64,000 nt of DNA from Typha latifolia (taxonomy: Eukaryota > Streptophyta > Magnoliopsida > Poales > Typhaceae), in the NCBI GenBank assembly GCA_019914945.1, contig CM034111.1, positions 7,006,001 through 7,070,000 of the forward strand. The letters are read 5' to 3'. Under the pieces are notes generated by a model. The model did not search any database. It had not been told where the DNA came from and saw only the letters and a program-made list of their open reading frames with translations. The translations under genes were made by a program, and so were the position numbers. Positions 55,527 to 64,000 of this stretch are shown one piece after another. The first letter of the stretch is position 1. The number at the start of each line of letters is the position of its first letter.

Positions 55527-57030
55527 ATGGTAGCAAGAGTAATCAGGGAGACTTCTACGGTCAGGGATCCACCACCAACGATGACTACCCAACGACCTGA
55601 CAACACAAGTACACCTCCGGAACAGCCAACCCCACCACCCTCAACAGCTCAGCTGGTGGTGCTTCAATCCTTGCAATCATTATAAGCATTTATGGCAGAG
55701 ATGGTGTCCTCTATTCGCGAACTCCGTGATGAATGGACTCTACGAGCACAAATAGAGAGGACTGTTGTGGCTCCTGAACCTATGAGTGCTGAACCAATTG
55801 AAAAGGACGATGTCATACGGTTCAGGGTGCGTGCACACCAATGGACGAACCCACCAGGGCTAGGCGCATGAGATTGAGTTCGACGCACTGAAACTCCCCC
55901 ACATCCAATGGCTAGGGCTTGGTTTGACCCGATGGCGCCTAGGGCTTGGCCCGACCCACCTACGTCTAGGGCTTGGACCGACTAGTGTTTGGCCCGAAAT
56001 AGAGCAGGGTAGACCCTGACATGAACTGCCTACACCAAGACTAGGGCTTGAGCAACCTGTGGCCAGAGATTAGCCCAAGCCACCTACGGCTAGGGCAGGA
56101 AATGGTCTGAACAAATGGGTCATGGAGCCAATGCCACAATGGTGACCCCCCTCCACGTGGCAGAAGGGACCCATGTGCGGAAGACATGCCATCCATGAAG
56201 ACGAGCCATTTGTAGGGGCTCAAGTTTGGACCATTAGACTTCAATTCCCCAAGTTCGGGGGAGGCGATACACTAGCTGGCTCTATCAGGCGGATCAGTTC
56301 TTCACCAACTTGGAGGCTGTCATGATCAGATGGTTCCAAGCGGCACAATGAACTCAACCATTTCCGTATTGGGATGAGTTTGCATCCACCCTATGTATTA
56401 TGTTCAGTCTAACTGAGTATGGAGACTTCCAAGCAATCTTGACTAAGCTAACTCAACAGACCATGGTCCGAGCTTATCAAGAAGAGTTCGAAAGAATTTG
56501 CAATCGCGTACCGGGTTGGACAGACTCTGCCCTCCATAGCACCGTCATCAATGGACTCAGGTCTGACATACTAGCGGAGGTCAAGGCCATGAGGCTTAGG
56601 ACATTGTTGTAGGCCTTTTCTATAGCAGCCATGGAGGAGAGGGTCAAGGAGCTCCAAGGTGCCATGGAGCACTACCGACTGGAGAGAATCCCGATCGACT
56701 CCATCGAGTGATGCTGGATTTGGTACTCCCACTTGACCGGAAAGGGGGAAGTCCCTACCACCTGGTGGTCCTATCACCAACTTCAGTGGGAAATGGAAGA
56801 GCTTCTCCCAATGGCTAACCTCGGCACAAGTCAAGGAAAGGAGGGTCAAGGGTTTGTTCTAATACGACGAGAAGTTTGCTCCGGGACACAAGTGTGGAAA
56901 ACAACCTTCGATGATCATGTTCCTCGGAGGAGACAAGTAGGGCGAAATGGAGTCATGGGGCAATGAAGAGGAGGTAGAGGAAAAGGAGGCTGCGGACCAT
57001 GAGGATGAGGTGCATGCCGAGCTGAGCTTA
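55527..57030 (+). pseudogene. Element M gag
   Basis: First usable ATG at 55527 (MVARVIRETSTVRDPPP); about 14 bases present in relatives around the usual ATG (MTITRGMAA) are deleted here, so the original start is lost. Coiled part (LVVLQSLQSL, then stop), three nonapeptide units (RAWFDPMAP, RAWPDPPTS, RAWTD), then capsid 56300-56610 (FQAAQ, DEFASTLCIMFSLTEYGDFQAILTKL, VRAYQEEFERICNRVPGWTDSALHSTVINGLRSDILAEVKAMRLRTLL). The zinc knuckle near 56860 is destroyed (a frame change, then CSGTQVWKT). Confidence 0.75.
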
Positions 57031-59714
57031 CATGGCTATTCAGTCTCGTGAGCACCTCAAGCCCTATGGGTAGAAGGTTCGATCAAGAAGCACCGCGTCA
57101 AGATACTAGTTGACTCTGGAAGCATACGTAATTTCATGGATGAGAAGTTGGTGTGACAAATTGGATTGGGGTTGACTCCAACCATCGGATTCGATGTAGC
57201 CATCGGAGATAGCACAGTCTTGCTCCGATAGTAGGTGCGACAGAGTTGATGTGCAGATCGACGGTGAGATGTTCTGGTTGGACTTACACCCTTTGGCGCT
57301 CAATTGGGCCAACTAGGTACTAGGAGGGAATTATTGGACGAGTTAGCTTATGCCACCATCTTCACCAAGCTAGATTTGTGGGTTGGCTCACCAAATCAGG
57401 GTCTGGGCAACCGGTGTTCACAATAGCCTATCGAACCAATAACGGGCATTATGAGTTTGTTGTAATGCCCTTTGGCCTGACCAATGCCTTCGCAACTTTT
57501 GAAGAGCGTATGAACGATGTATTTCGCCAACTCCTTCGACGGTATGTTTTGGTGTTTTTTGACGACATCATAGTTTACACTCGTTCAAGAGAGGAAAACC
57601 TACACCTACGGATAGTCATTGAGATATTACACGCGCATGGGCTGAAGGTGAAGAAAAAGCTAGGGCACTCATCTCTTCCACAGGTGTACTAGTCAATCCC
57701 ACAAAGGTGGATAGCAAGGTGCACTAGCCACAATCGAAGACACCCAAGGAGCTCCTATGGTTCATCGACCTCACCGGCTACTACCGTTGATTCATCCAGG
57801 GCAACGGGAAGATTGCAGCCCCGCTGACCACCCAACTCCGCAAAGGCAGGTTTGAGTGGGACGACATGGCAGAACGCGCATTTGAAGAACTCAAGCAAGC
57901 CATGACCAAGGTGCCCGTGTTTAGCCCTACCAAATTTAATCAAGACCTTTGTTGTCGAGTGTGACGCATCTGGATCATGGATTGGCGCAATTTTGATGGA
58001 AGAAGGGCGACCCGTAGCCTACATGAGGAAGAACCTATTGCAACGGTCGCGCCAATTATCGACGTACGAGCGAGAGATGTTAGCCGTGGTCCACGTGTTA
58101 GCAAGTGGTACCCATACCTGATCAGAAGGCAGTTCGTAGTGTGCACCGATCAAAGAAGTTTCCTGTACTCAGCCAAAGGATCCACACTCCTACGCAACAA
58201 AGGTGGCTCTCAAAGTTGCTCGAGTATGAGTATAACTTGATTTACAAAAAGGGTTTAGAGAATGGCGCAGCTGATGCACTCTTGTGCCAACCTAATGCTG
58301 CGGATCTAGCTACCCTATTGATTCCAACCCTCCCATGCCACCTTGAAGGACTCAAGCCTATTGGAACCTGCGGCTCAGGTGTGTCAAAGACCCATCAAGT
58401 TAGATCGAGTACAGCACGAGAGACGGACTAGTGCTCAAGGGGGACGGATGCTAATCCCAAATAATACAACTCACCCCTCGTGGGCCACGAGGGTATCTTT
58501 CAGATCCACAAGCGACTATGCCTCAATTGCTGGTGGACCGGCATGAAGAAAGACGTGCACAGTTACATCCGCACATGTGAAGTCTGCCAACGAGCCAAAG
58601 TAGATTTGACTCGACGGACTTCTGCAACCCTTTCTCGTGCCCGAGCAAATCTGGAAAGATATTTCAGTGGACTTCACTAAAGGCCTACTAACCGTCTAAG
58701 GGCGATAGGTTATCATGGTGGTGGTCGACCGCCTCTCCAAGTATGCACACTTCTTAGCACTCGCCCACCCCTACATTGCACAGAAAGTCGCGAAGGTCTT
58801 TGTTCGCAACGTTGCTAAACTTCACGGGATACCACAATTTATTGTGTCTGACCGAGATTCGGTGTTCACTAGTAAGTTCTAGCAAGAATTCTTTCGTTTT
58901 ACATGGCATGACGTTTCGGATGAGTTCGGCATAACAGACAAGCAGACAGAAGTCTTGAACCGGTGTTTGGAGCATTACCTACGGTGCTGTGCCGGAGGGA
59001 AGCCAAGACGGTAGCTCCACTTCTTACCATGGGTGAAGTGGGCCAACAACACTGCCCCCACTCAGCCATAGACATCACACCATTTGAGGCAGTTTATGGT
59101 AGGCCGCCTCCTAGCTTGGTCTCCTATGCACTAACTCGATGGACGGAACGCCAGACATAGAGGAAACCCATGTTGATCTTCAATCAACAGCTAAAGGCCA
59201 ACATCGCAGTTGCACAGAACCAAATGAAGTTGATCTTCAATCAGCGACACCAGGATCGGACGTTCACAATAGGAGATTGGGTCTACATCAAATCCAGCCC
59301 TATCACTAGACCTCGGTTCGACCCATCATGAACCAAAAGCTAGCACATAGTTACTTTGGTCGTACCAAGGAATTCAATGGATGGGCAATGTGGCCTACCG
59401 ACTTGATCTTTCAGATGAGTCACGGGTGCACCCCAATGTTTCGTGTTTAAGCTTTACGAGCCCGAGTTGCAGCTGAGATAGTTGTTGTGGCCAACATACC
59501 TGATCCAGCCACACATGACCAAGAAGAGACCATGCCACTTCGGTTTCAAAGGCCAAGAGAAGGATTCAGGTAGATGGAAGATTGATCACGCAAGTATAAC
59601 TGGAGTGGTCCAACGAACCAACGGGAGATCCGAGTTAGGAGTCTGAATTCAAGTTGATGCAGCGCTTCCTAGACTTCTCACCTTGAGGACAAGGTGGTCA
59701 GAAGCGTGGTGGAG
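57031..59714 (+). pseudogene. Element M protease, RT, RNase H, integrase
   Basis: The protease region (57080-57200) is frameshifted (VDSGSIRNFMDEKLV-like). At about 57327 it joins [16 protein letters not shown], so the protease tail and first RT blocks are missing. RT 57430-57660: [21 protein letters not shown] and the catalytic VLVFFDDIIVYTRSREE. RNase H near 57955-58110 (VECDASGSWIGAILMEEGRPVAYM, LSTYEREMLAVVHV). The zinc domain 58480-58600 (GHEGIFQIHKRL, RTCEVCQRAK) and core (VVVDRLSKYAHFLALAHPY, LHGIPQFIVSDRDSVF, with the second Asp) are recognisable. An integrase C-terminal part and a VEWSNEPTG-like tail precede the hairpin. Confidence 0.75.
59679..59696 (+). promoter_or_regulatory. Terminal hairpin of M
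   Basis: CACCTTG, AGGA, CAAGGTG; a stop TGA falls in it (FSP then TGA). The purine-rich GGTCAGAAGCGTGGTGGAG and the LTR follow. Confidence 0.7.
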
Positions 59715-60269
59715 TGATGTGATCTGGGCCCGATTGGATCAATTCAAGGGGATATTGGGCTCGATTGATCTAGTTTATTTATCTTTTAATTATTTCATAA
59801 TGTAAGCCTTTTAAGAAGTCTAGTTTAGTCATGTGAGCCATTAAGGCAAATCGAAATAAGTCATGACAGCACTTAAGGCAAGTCTAGTTAAGTCAAGTAA
59901 GCTTTCAAGGCAAGTCTAATTAAGTTATATAAGCTTTTAAGCCAAATCCTAATTTGAGATGTGTTAGCCTTTAGGGCTAGTCCTAGTGGGACTCGTAACT
60001 GACCTCCATATATATATAAGAGGGGTTGGGCTCCTTGTTAAACATCCAAGCATTGAAAAAGTATTATAGCCTTTTCATCTTCAGAATAAGAGTAAGATAA
60101 CCTAGGAGTTTGTAAATTAACCTCCCTTCATCACCGCTGCCAGCTCCCATCATCTTCCTCACCATCACCACTGCCATCATCCCTCCTTCCACCCTCTCCA
60201 GCTACCTTCATTCACCCTAATAAAGCCTACGCTCCGTTGTTCCGGATCATCTCTAGTTGGTCTGTAACA
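59715..60269 (+). repeat. 3' LTR of M
   Basis: TGATGTGATCTGG...GGTCTGTAACA, 555 bp, collinear with the 5' copy. U3 holds five clear 32-bp subrepeats (59802-59990), then the TATA box CTCCATATATATATAAG (about 60003). Confidence 0.92.
59802..59990 (+). repeat. 32-bp U3 subrepeats
   Basis: Units of the form GTAAGCNNTTAAGGCAAGTCTAATTAAGTCAT repeat about five to six times in tandem just upstream of the TATA box. The core GCCTTTAAGGC is nearly palindromic. Other LTRs of this family (25863, 32236, 54953, 61671) have different unit numbers. Position suggests a transcription enhancer; no direct evidence. Confidence 0.75.
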
Positions 60270-61670
60270 ACCCAAGCCTAGTGAAACTTGCGGCTCAAGT
60301 GACTCAAGACCCATTAAGTCATATTGAGTACAGCATGAGAGACTGACTTGTGCTGAAGGGGGACCAGATCCTAATCCCAACTAATGCAGACTTGTATAGC
60401 GCTTTGATTAGCCACTTCCAGAACTCACTCCTCATGGGCAACGACGGCATCTTTCGGACCCATAAGTGACAAAGTCTCAATTGCTGGTGGACCAGCATGA
60501 AGAAAGATGTGCGCAAGTACATCCACACTTGTGAAGTATGCCAACGAACCAAAGCAAATTCGAATCGACCAAGCCAGCCCGTGCCCGAGCAAATCTGGGA
60601 AGATATTTCAATAGACTTCATTGGAGGCCTACCAACCGTCCAAGGGCAATCGATTATTATGGTGGTGGTCGATCGTCTCTCTAAGTATGCGCACTTCTCA
60701 GTGCTCAGCCACCCCTACACAGTGCGGAAGGTCGTGAAGATTCTCGTTCGCAATGTGGCTAACCTTCATGGGATACCACAATTTATTGTGTCTGATTGAG
60801 AACCGATGTTCACTAGTTAGTTTTGGCAAGAATTCTTTCATCTACAGGACACAACGTTCAGGATGAGTTCGGCATACCATCCACAAACGGACGGACAGAT
60901 AGAGGTCTTGAATTAGTATTTGGAGCAGTACCTATGTTGCTACGTCAGAGAGTAGCCAAGGTAGTGGCTCCAAATCTTACCATGGGCAGAATGGGCCTAC
61001 AACACTGCCCACCACTGAGCCATACACACCACGCCATTTGAGGCAGTTTACAGTAGGCCGCCCGCTACCTTGGTCTCCTACTCACCGACTCAATAAACAG
61101 AACACACAGACATTGATTAAATCCTAGTGGATAGGGATGCACAGATCGGACGGTTGAGGGCCAAATTGGCGGCTGCACAAAACCAAATGAAGTAAATCTA
61201 CAATGGTGACACTAGGATTGGACATTCATAGTAGGAGATTGGGTCTATATTAAACTCCAGCCATACCGTCAGATCTCAGTTCGACCCATTATGAACCAAA
61301 AGCTAGCACATAGGTACTTTGGGCCGTGCTAAGTGATTGAATGGGTAGGTGAGGTGGACTACAGACTTGATCTTTCAGATGATTCGCGATTGCAGCCAGT
61401 GTTTCCATTTTTCAGCCTTGCGAACCTGAGATGCAATCGAGACAGGTGTTGCGACCAACATACCCGATACAACAACACATTACCAAGAGCTCATGCCACT
61501 TTGGGTTCTAGCCAAGAAAATTCGGGTAGATGGAAGAGTAATCACACAAGTACAAGTGGAGTGGTGTAACATACCAATGGGAGATCCGACTTGGGAGTCT
61601 AAGTTCGAGTTGATACAGTATTTCCCAGACTTCTCACCTTGAGGATAAGGTGGTTGGAAGCATAGTGGAG
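60270..61670 (+). pseudogene. K integrase and tail
   Basis: Continues K after M: SLVKLAAQVTQDP, the linker, zinc domain with HHCC largely present (60412-60560; HFQNSLLMG, HTCEVCQRTK), integrase core (60605-60780: DISIDFIGGLPTVQGQS, VVVDRLSKYAHFSVLSHPYT, LHGIPQFIVSD then stop), FFHLQDTTFRMSSAYHPQTDGQ including the region before the catalytic Glu (QIEVLN), AEWAYNTAHH, TPFEAVY, and a C-terminal part with RYFGPC. The hairpin CACCTT...AAGGTG is at 61635-61652. 60497-60799 is open, the cleanest integrase stretch in the window. Confidence 0.8.
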
Positions 61671-62005
61671 CAATGTGATCCGAATTTGATCAGATCAATT
61701 CATTGGGACATTGGACTCAATTGATTGAGTCTATTAATCCTTTGATTAGTTCATCATGTAAGTCTTTTAGGCAAATCTAGTTTAGTCATGTGCCATTAAA
61801 GCAAGTCTAAATAGGCCATGACAGCTCTTAAGGCAAGTCCAGTTAAGTCAATTAAGTTTTTAAGATAAGTTCAATTATGTCATGTAAGCCTTTAAGGCAA
61901 ATCCTAATTCAAGTTGGGTCAGCCTTTTGGGCTGGTCCTAGTGGTACTCATTTTACCCGACCTTTATATATAGAGGGGTTAGGCTCCTTTATTAAGGATC
62001 GAAAC
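61671..62005 (+). repeat. 3' LTR of K, interrupted
   Basis: Starts CAATGTGATCCG (first two bases changed from TG), follows the family through the 32-bp subrepeats and TATA box CTTTATATATAGAGG (about 61963), and stops at TTTATTAAGGATCGAAAC where the next LTR inserts. The remainder must lie beyond the window. Confidence 0.8.
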
Positions 62006-62951
62006 TGTAACGCCCCCGCCCGGCACGGGCACGTGCATGCCCACGCGCACACGGCACGCACGGCGGCACACGTGACAGGTCGAGCGGGGCCCGTCACACA
62101 CAGATACGCTCATGTACACATATAATCATGACATCATCAAATAAAACCTGCTAACCTATCCATGATCACATAATCCATCACCAAATAAATCATACTATTA
62201 ACCAAATAAACTGGTTAACATATGAATATCCCAGTCCACAATAATATATATTAGACCACTATATAATCTGGCATGACCCACACAGGCTACAACAAACCAT
62301 CAAGATACAATAAAATAACTAATACAAGCGTACACTATGATTCGACCTGTAATATCCAAATCATTGTCTAATACAAAAGAGTACAAATATCAAATACTGG
62401 TACAACTCAATATCTAGTTAAACTATCATCTATACCGTCTCGCATCTATAATTCACCTCATCATCGTTCTAAAATATCTTCTCAAGATATCTTAAGTCGC
62501 TATCACGTACCACATATCTGATAGAGTTAAAAAAATAAATAAAGAGAGTCATGAGTAAAAGGGTCAGTGAATAGACCTTACCCTGAATCAGTGATGCCAA
62601 ACAGAGAGTAAATCATGTACGGGATAATATAAATCAGAAAGTAGCATGATGCCATGTATGAACATGTATATATGTATCCTCAATGACATATATATGAATG
62701 AAATTAATTCTCATGAATTAGCATATTATATCATCAATCAAAAATATAACATCACCGAATATAACGACATATCATGTATAACAATAAGGAAATTGGTCAC
62801 ATCAATGATGATGCATGATGCATGCCAACCACTAGATAATCGTATATGTCAGAGCCAGATATAATCCACATATCTCTCACTATCACAATCAACCGTCTCA
62901 ACATCATGTCACAAGCTCAGAGCATACCCTGTCATACGCTAAGAGTATCTC
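62006..62951 (-). repeat. TGTAAC-family LTR, outer of three nested
   Basis: Begins TGTAACGCCCCCGCCCGGC at 62006 and matches 43487-44550 in order (ATCATGACATCATCAAATA, CACAATAATATATA, CTCAGTGAATAGACCTTACC near its 62570 position with small changes, GCATACCCTGTCATACGC). It is interrupted at 62952. The 5 bases before it are GAAAC; the right end is out of view. Confidence 0.8.
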
Positions 62952-63966
62952 TGTAACACCCAAACCCTAAACACTGGCAACATCATAATTTTATCTATAA
63001 TATCTAAACTAAGAATAACTCAAGTCTAACTGTCAACAGCATACATATAACCCTACTTAGCCCCCACACAGGCCACAACACATTATCAAGAGCTTTTCAC
63101 AACTATATATACACAACAGAGGTATATACATAATTATACAAGTACAAAATCACCTACTAAAATATAAGACAAGGATACAGATACACTTTGGAGGATGTCT
63201 ACTGATACATCAGATAAGATAACTCATCTGACATATAACACTAACCACACTCTACTCCTCACTCACTGGCAAGACCTCTAAGGGAGAATCCTGCTCCTCT
63301 CGTTCACCTGGGATTTTGGAAAAGAGAAAACAAAGAGAGTCATGAGCTAAAGGCTCAGTGAATAGACCTTACCCCGAATTAGTGATGCCAAACAGAGAGT
63401 AAATCAAGTACTGGATAATATGAGTCAGAAAGAGTATCATGTCATGAATGAGTAAATGAATGTGTCCTCAATAATACATAAATGAAACATATATAACATG
63501 TCATAACTGATAAGAATACATAATCCTTGAAAATGAATAAACAGGTCACCACGTCATATGATCATCATAACTCTCTCTCAATTATGATATATGATGTATG
63601 CCGACCATGACAATGCTATGATATCCAATGCATTCATATATGATATATATTGACCACTCAATAATCAGGTATGTCAGATAATAATGAAATCATATGCATT
63701 TCTCAACATCACGATCATCACCGACATCTCGGTATAATATCATCATACTAGACCACTGTGCACAGTCAACACCCGGTACCCAGTCTCAACATCATGCCCG
63801 AAGGCTCCGAGCATACAATGTCATCCGCAAGGAGTATCTCAAATATAACCATACCCTGCCATCCGCTAAGGGTATCAACATCTATCCTGACCGGTCACCC
63901 TACATTGTTGATAAAAACCTCGTGAGGATAACTCGCCACATATGCCCTAGCGAACGGCATGTGTCC
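62952..63966 (-). repeat. TGTAAC-family LTR, second nested, diverged subfamily
   Basis: Begins TGTAACACCCAAACCC at 62952 after ...AAGAGTATCTC. The first 350 bp differ from other copies, but from 63330 it matches the family (GAGAGTCATGAGC, AGGCTCAGTGAATAGACC, TCATCATACTAGACCACTG, CACCCGGTACC). It is interrupted at 63967 after ...GGCATGTGTCC. Confidence 0.75.
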
Positions 63967-64000
63967 TGTAACGCCCCCACCCGGCACGGGCACGTGCACG
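63967..64000 (-). repeat. TGTAAC-family LTR, third nested, start only
   Basis: TGTAACGCCCCCACCCGGC and 15 further bases, the same start as at 62006, to the window end. Confidence 0.7.

Larger units (their letters stand above)
54953..60269 (+). mobile_element. Full-length Ty3/gypsy element M (5.3 kb)
   Basis: LTRs 54953-55487 and 59715-60269, primer site, gag-pol and terminal hairpin. The 5-bp duplication ACCCA is exact (54948-54952, 60270-60274), and H carries the uninterrupted site (36083-36087 in GGACCCAAGCC). It inserted into the pol of K, the same LTR family, so a young family member inserted into an older one. Coding is broken, including loss of the first part of RT. Confidence 0.95.
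42535..62005 (+). mobile_element. Ty3/gypsy element K, split by three nested insertions
   Basis: Pieces, in order: LTR remnant 42535-42726, gag 42762-43486, gag 46748-46996, gag-protease-RT-RNase H 52651-54952, integrase 60270-61670, 3' LTR 61671-62005. Between them lie a solo LTR, element L and element M, each bounded by matching or near-matching 5-bp duplications. Removing them joins the K reading in the correct order and agrees with uninterrupted homologues in H. The 3' LTR is cut by a further LTR at 62006. K itself is about 5.4 kb and non-functional. Confidence 0.88.

Noticed and set aside
1..64000. Integrated pararetrovirus (caulimovirid) sequence
   Set aside because: RT and zinc knuckles could suggest it, but LTR pairs, Met-tRNA primer sites, integrase and 5-bp duplications mark LTR retrotransposons, and no movement-protein domain was seen.

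Overview
This window looks like transposon-dense heterochromatin from a flowering plant (species not identifiable by eye). I find no host gene, rRNA, tRNA or other structural RNA gene. Nearly every base belongs to a decayed Ty3/gypsy LTR retrotransposon, a solo LTR, a hAT DNA transposon or a SINE. Plant origin is indicated by chromovirus-like reverse transcriptase and integrase, primer-binding sites matching the plant initiator-Met tRNA (TGGTATCAGAGCC type), 5-bp target duplications around LTR elements, a hAT transposase with BED finger, and a tRNA-like SINE. No coding frame is intact; many stops fit CGA to TGA or TGG to TAG change, as expected of methylated, silenced DNA.

Layout. 1-3404: minus-strand gypsy element A, cut by the window edge, with 5' LTR and GTTCGAAC motif cluster. 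3405-8643: autonomous-type but broken hAT element, sitting in minus-strand gypsy B (8644-11205). 11206-12725: gypsy C gag and LTR (minus). 12770-20577: long LTR of a TGTAAC family (minus, probably one copy in pieces), containing an LTR fragment (13724-14352) and the full-length plus-strand gypsy D (14734-20357). 20578-22838: gypsy E (minus). 22839-24250: pol fragment F (plus) with a SINE. 24251-25862: further remnants. 25863-31735: gypsy P, gag only, carrying a 547-bp hAT MITE and a 3.2-kb solo LTR. 31736-32235: fragment Q (minus). 32236-36797: gypsy H, with the best-preserved RT. 36798-41819: gypsy I (minus). 41820-42534: remnant J of a different gypsy lineage.

42535-62005 is the most informative part. 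One gypsy element, K, is split into pieces by three insertions: a solo LTR (43487-46747), full-length gypsy L (46997-52650, duplication TCTTG) and full-length gypsy M (54953-60269, duplication ACCCA). Joining the K pieces restores gag-protease-RT-RNase H-integrase order. Its 3' LTR is broken at 62006 by another TGTAAC-family LTR, which is broken by a second, which is broken by a third that runs off the window.

Related elements provide empty sites, so the insertion history can be read directly. The main biological signals are recurrent deletions through RT in separate elements, a GTTCGAAC palindrome cluster in several LTRs, 32-bp subrepeats in another LTR family, a hairpin over the pol stop codon, a nonapeptide minisatellite in gag, an in-frame protease duplication, and two unrelated insertions one base apart in homologous gag positions.
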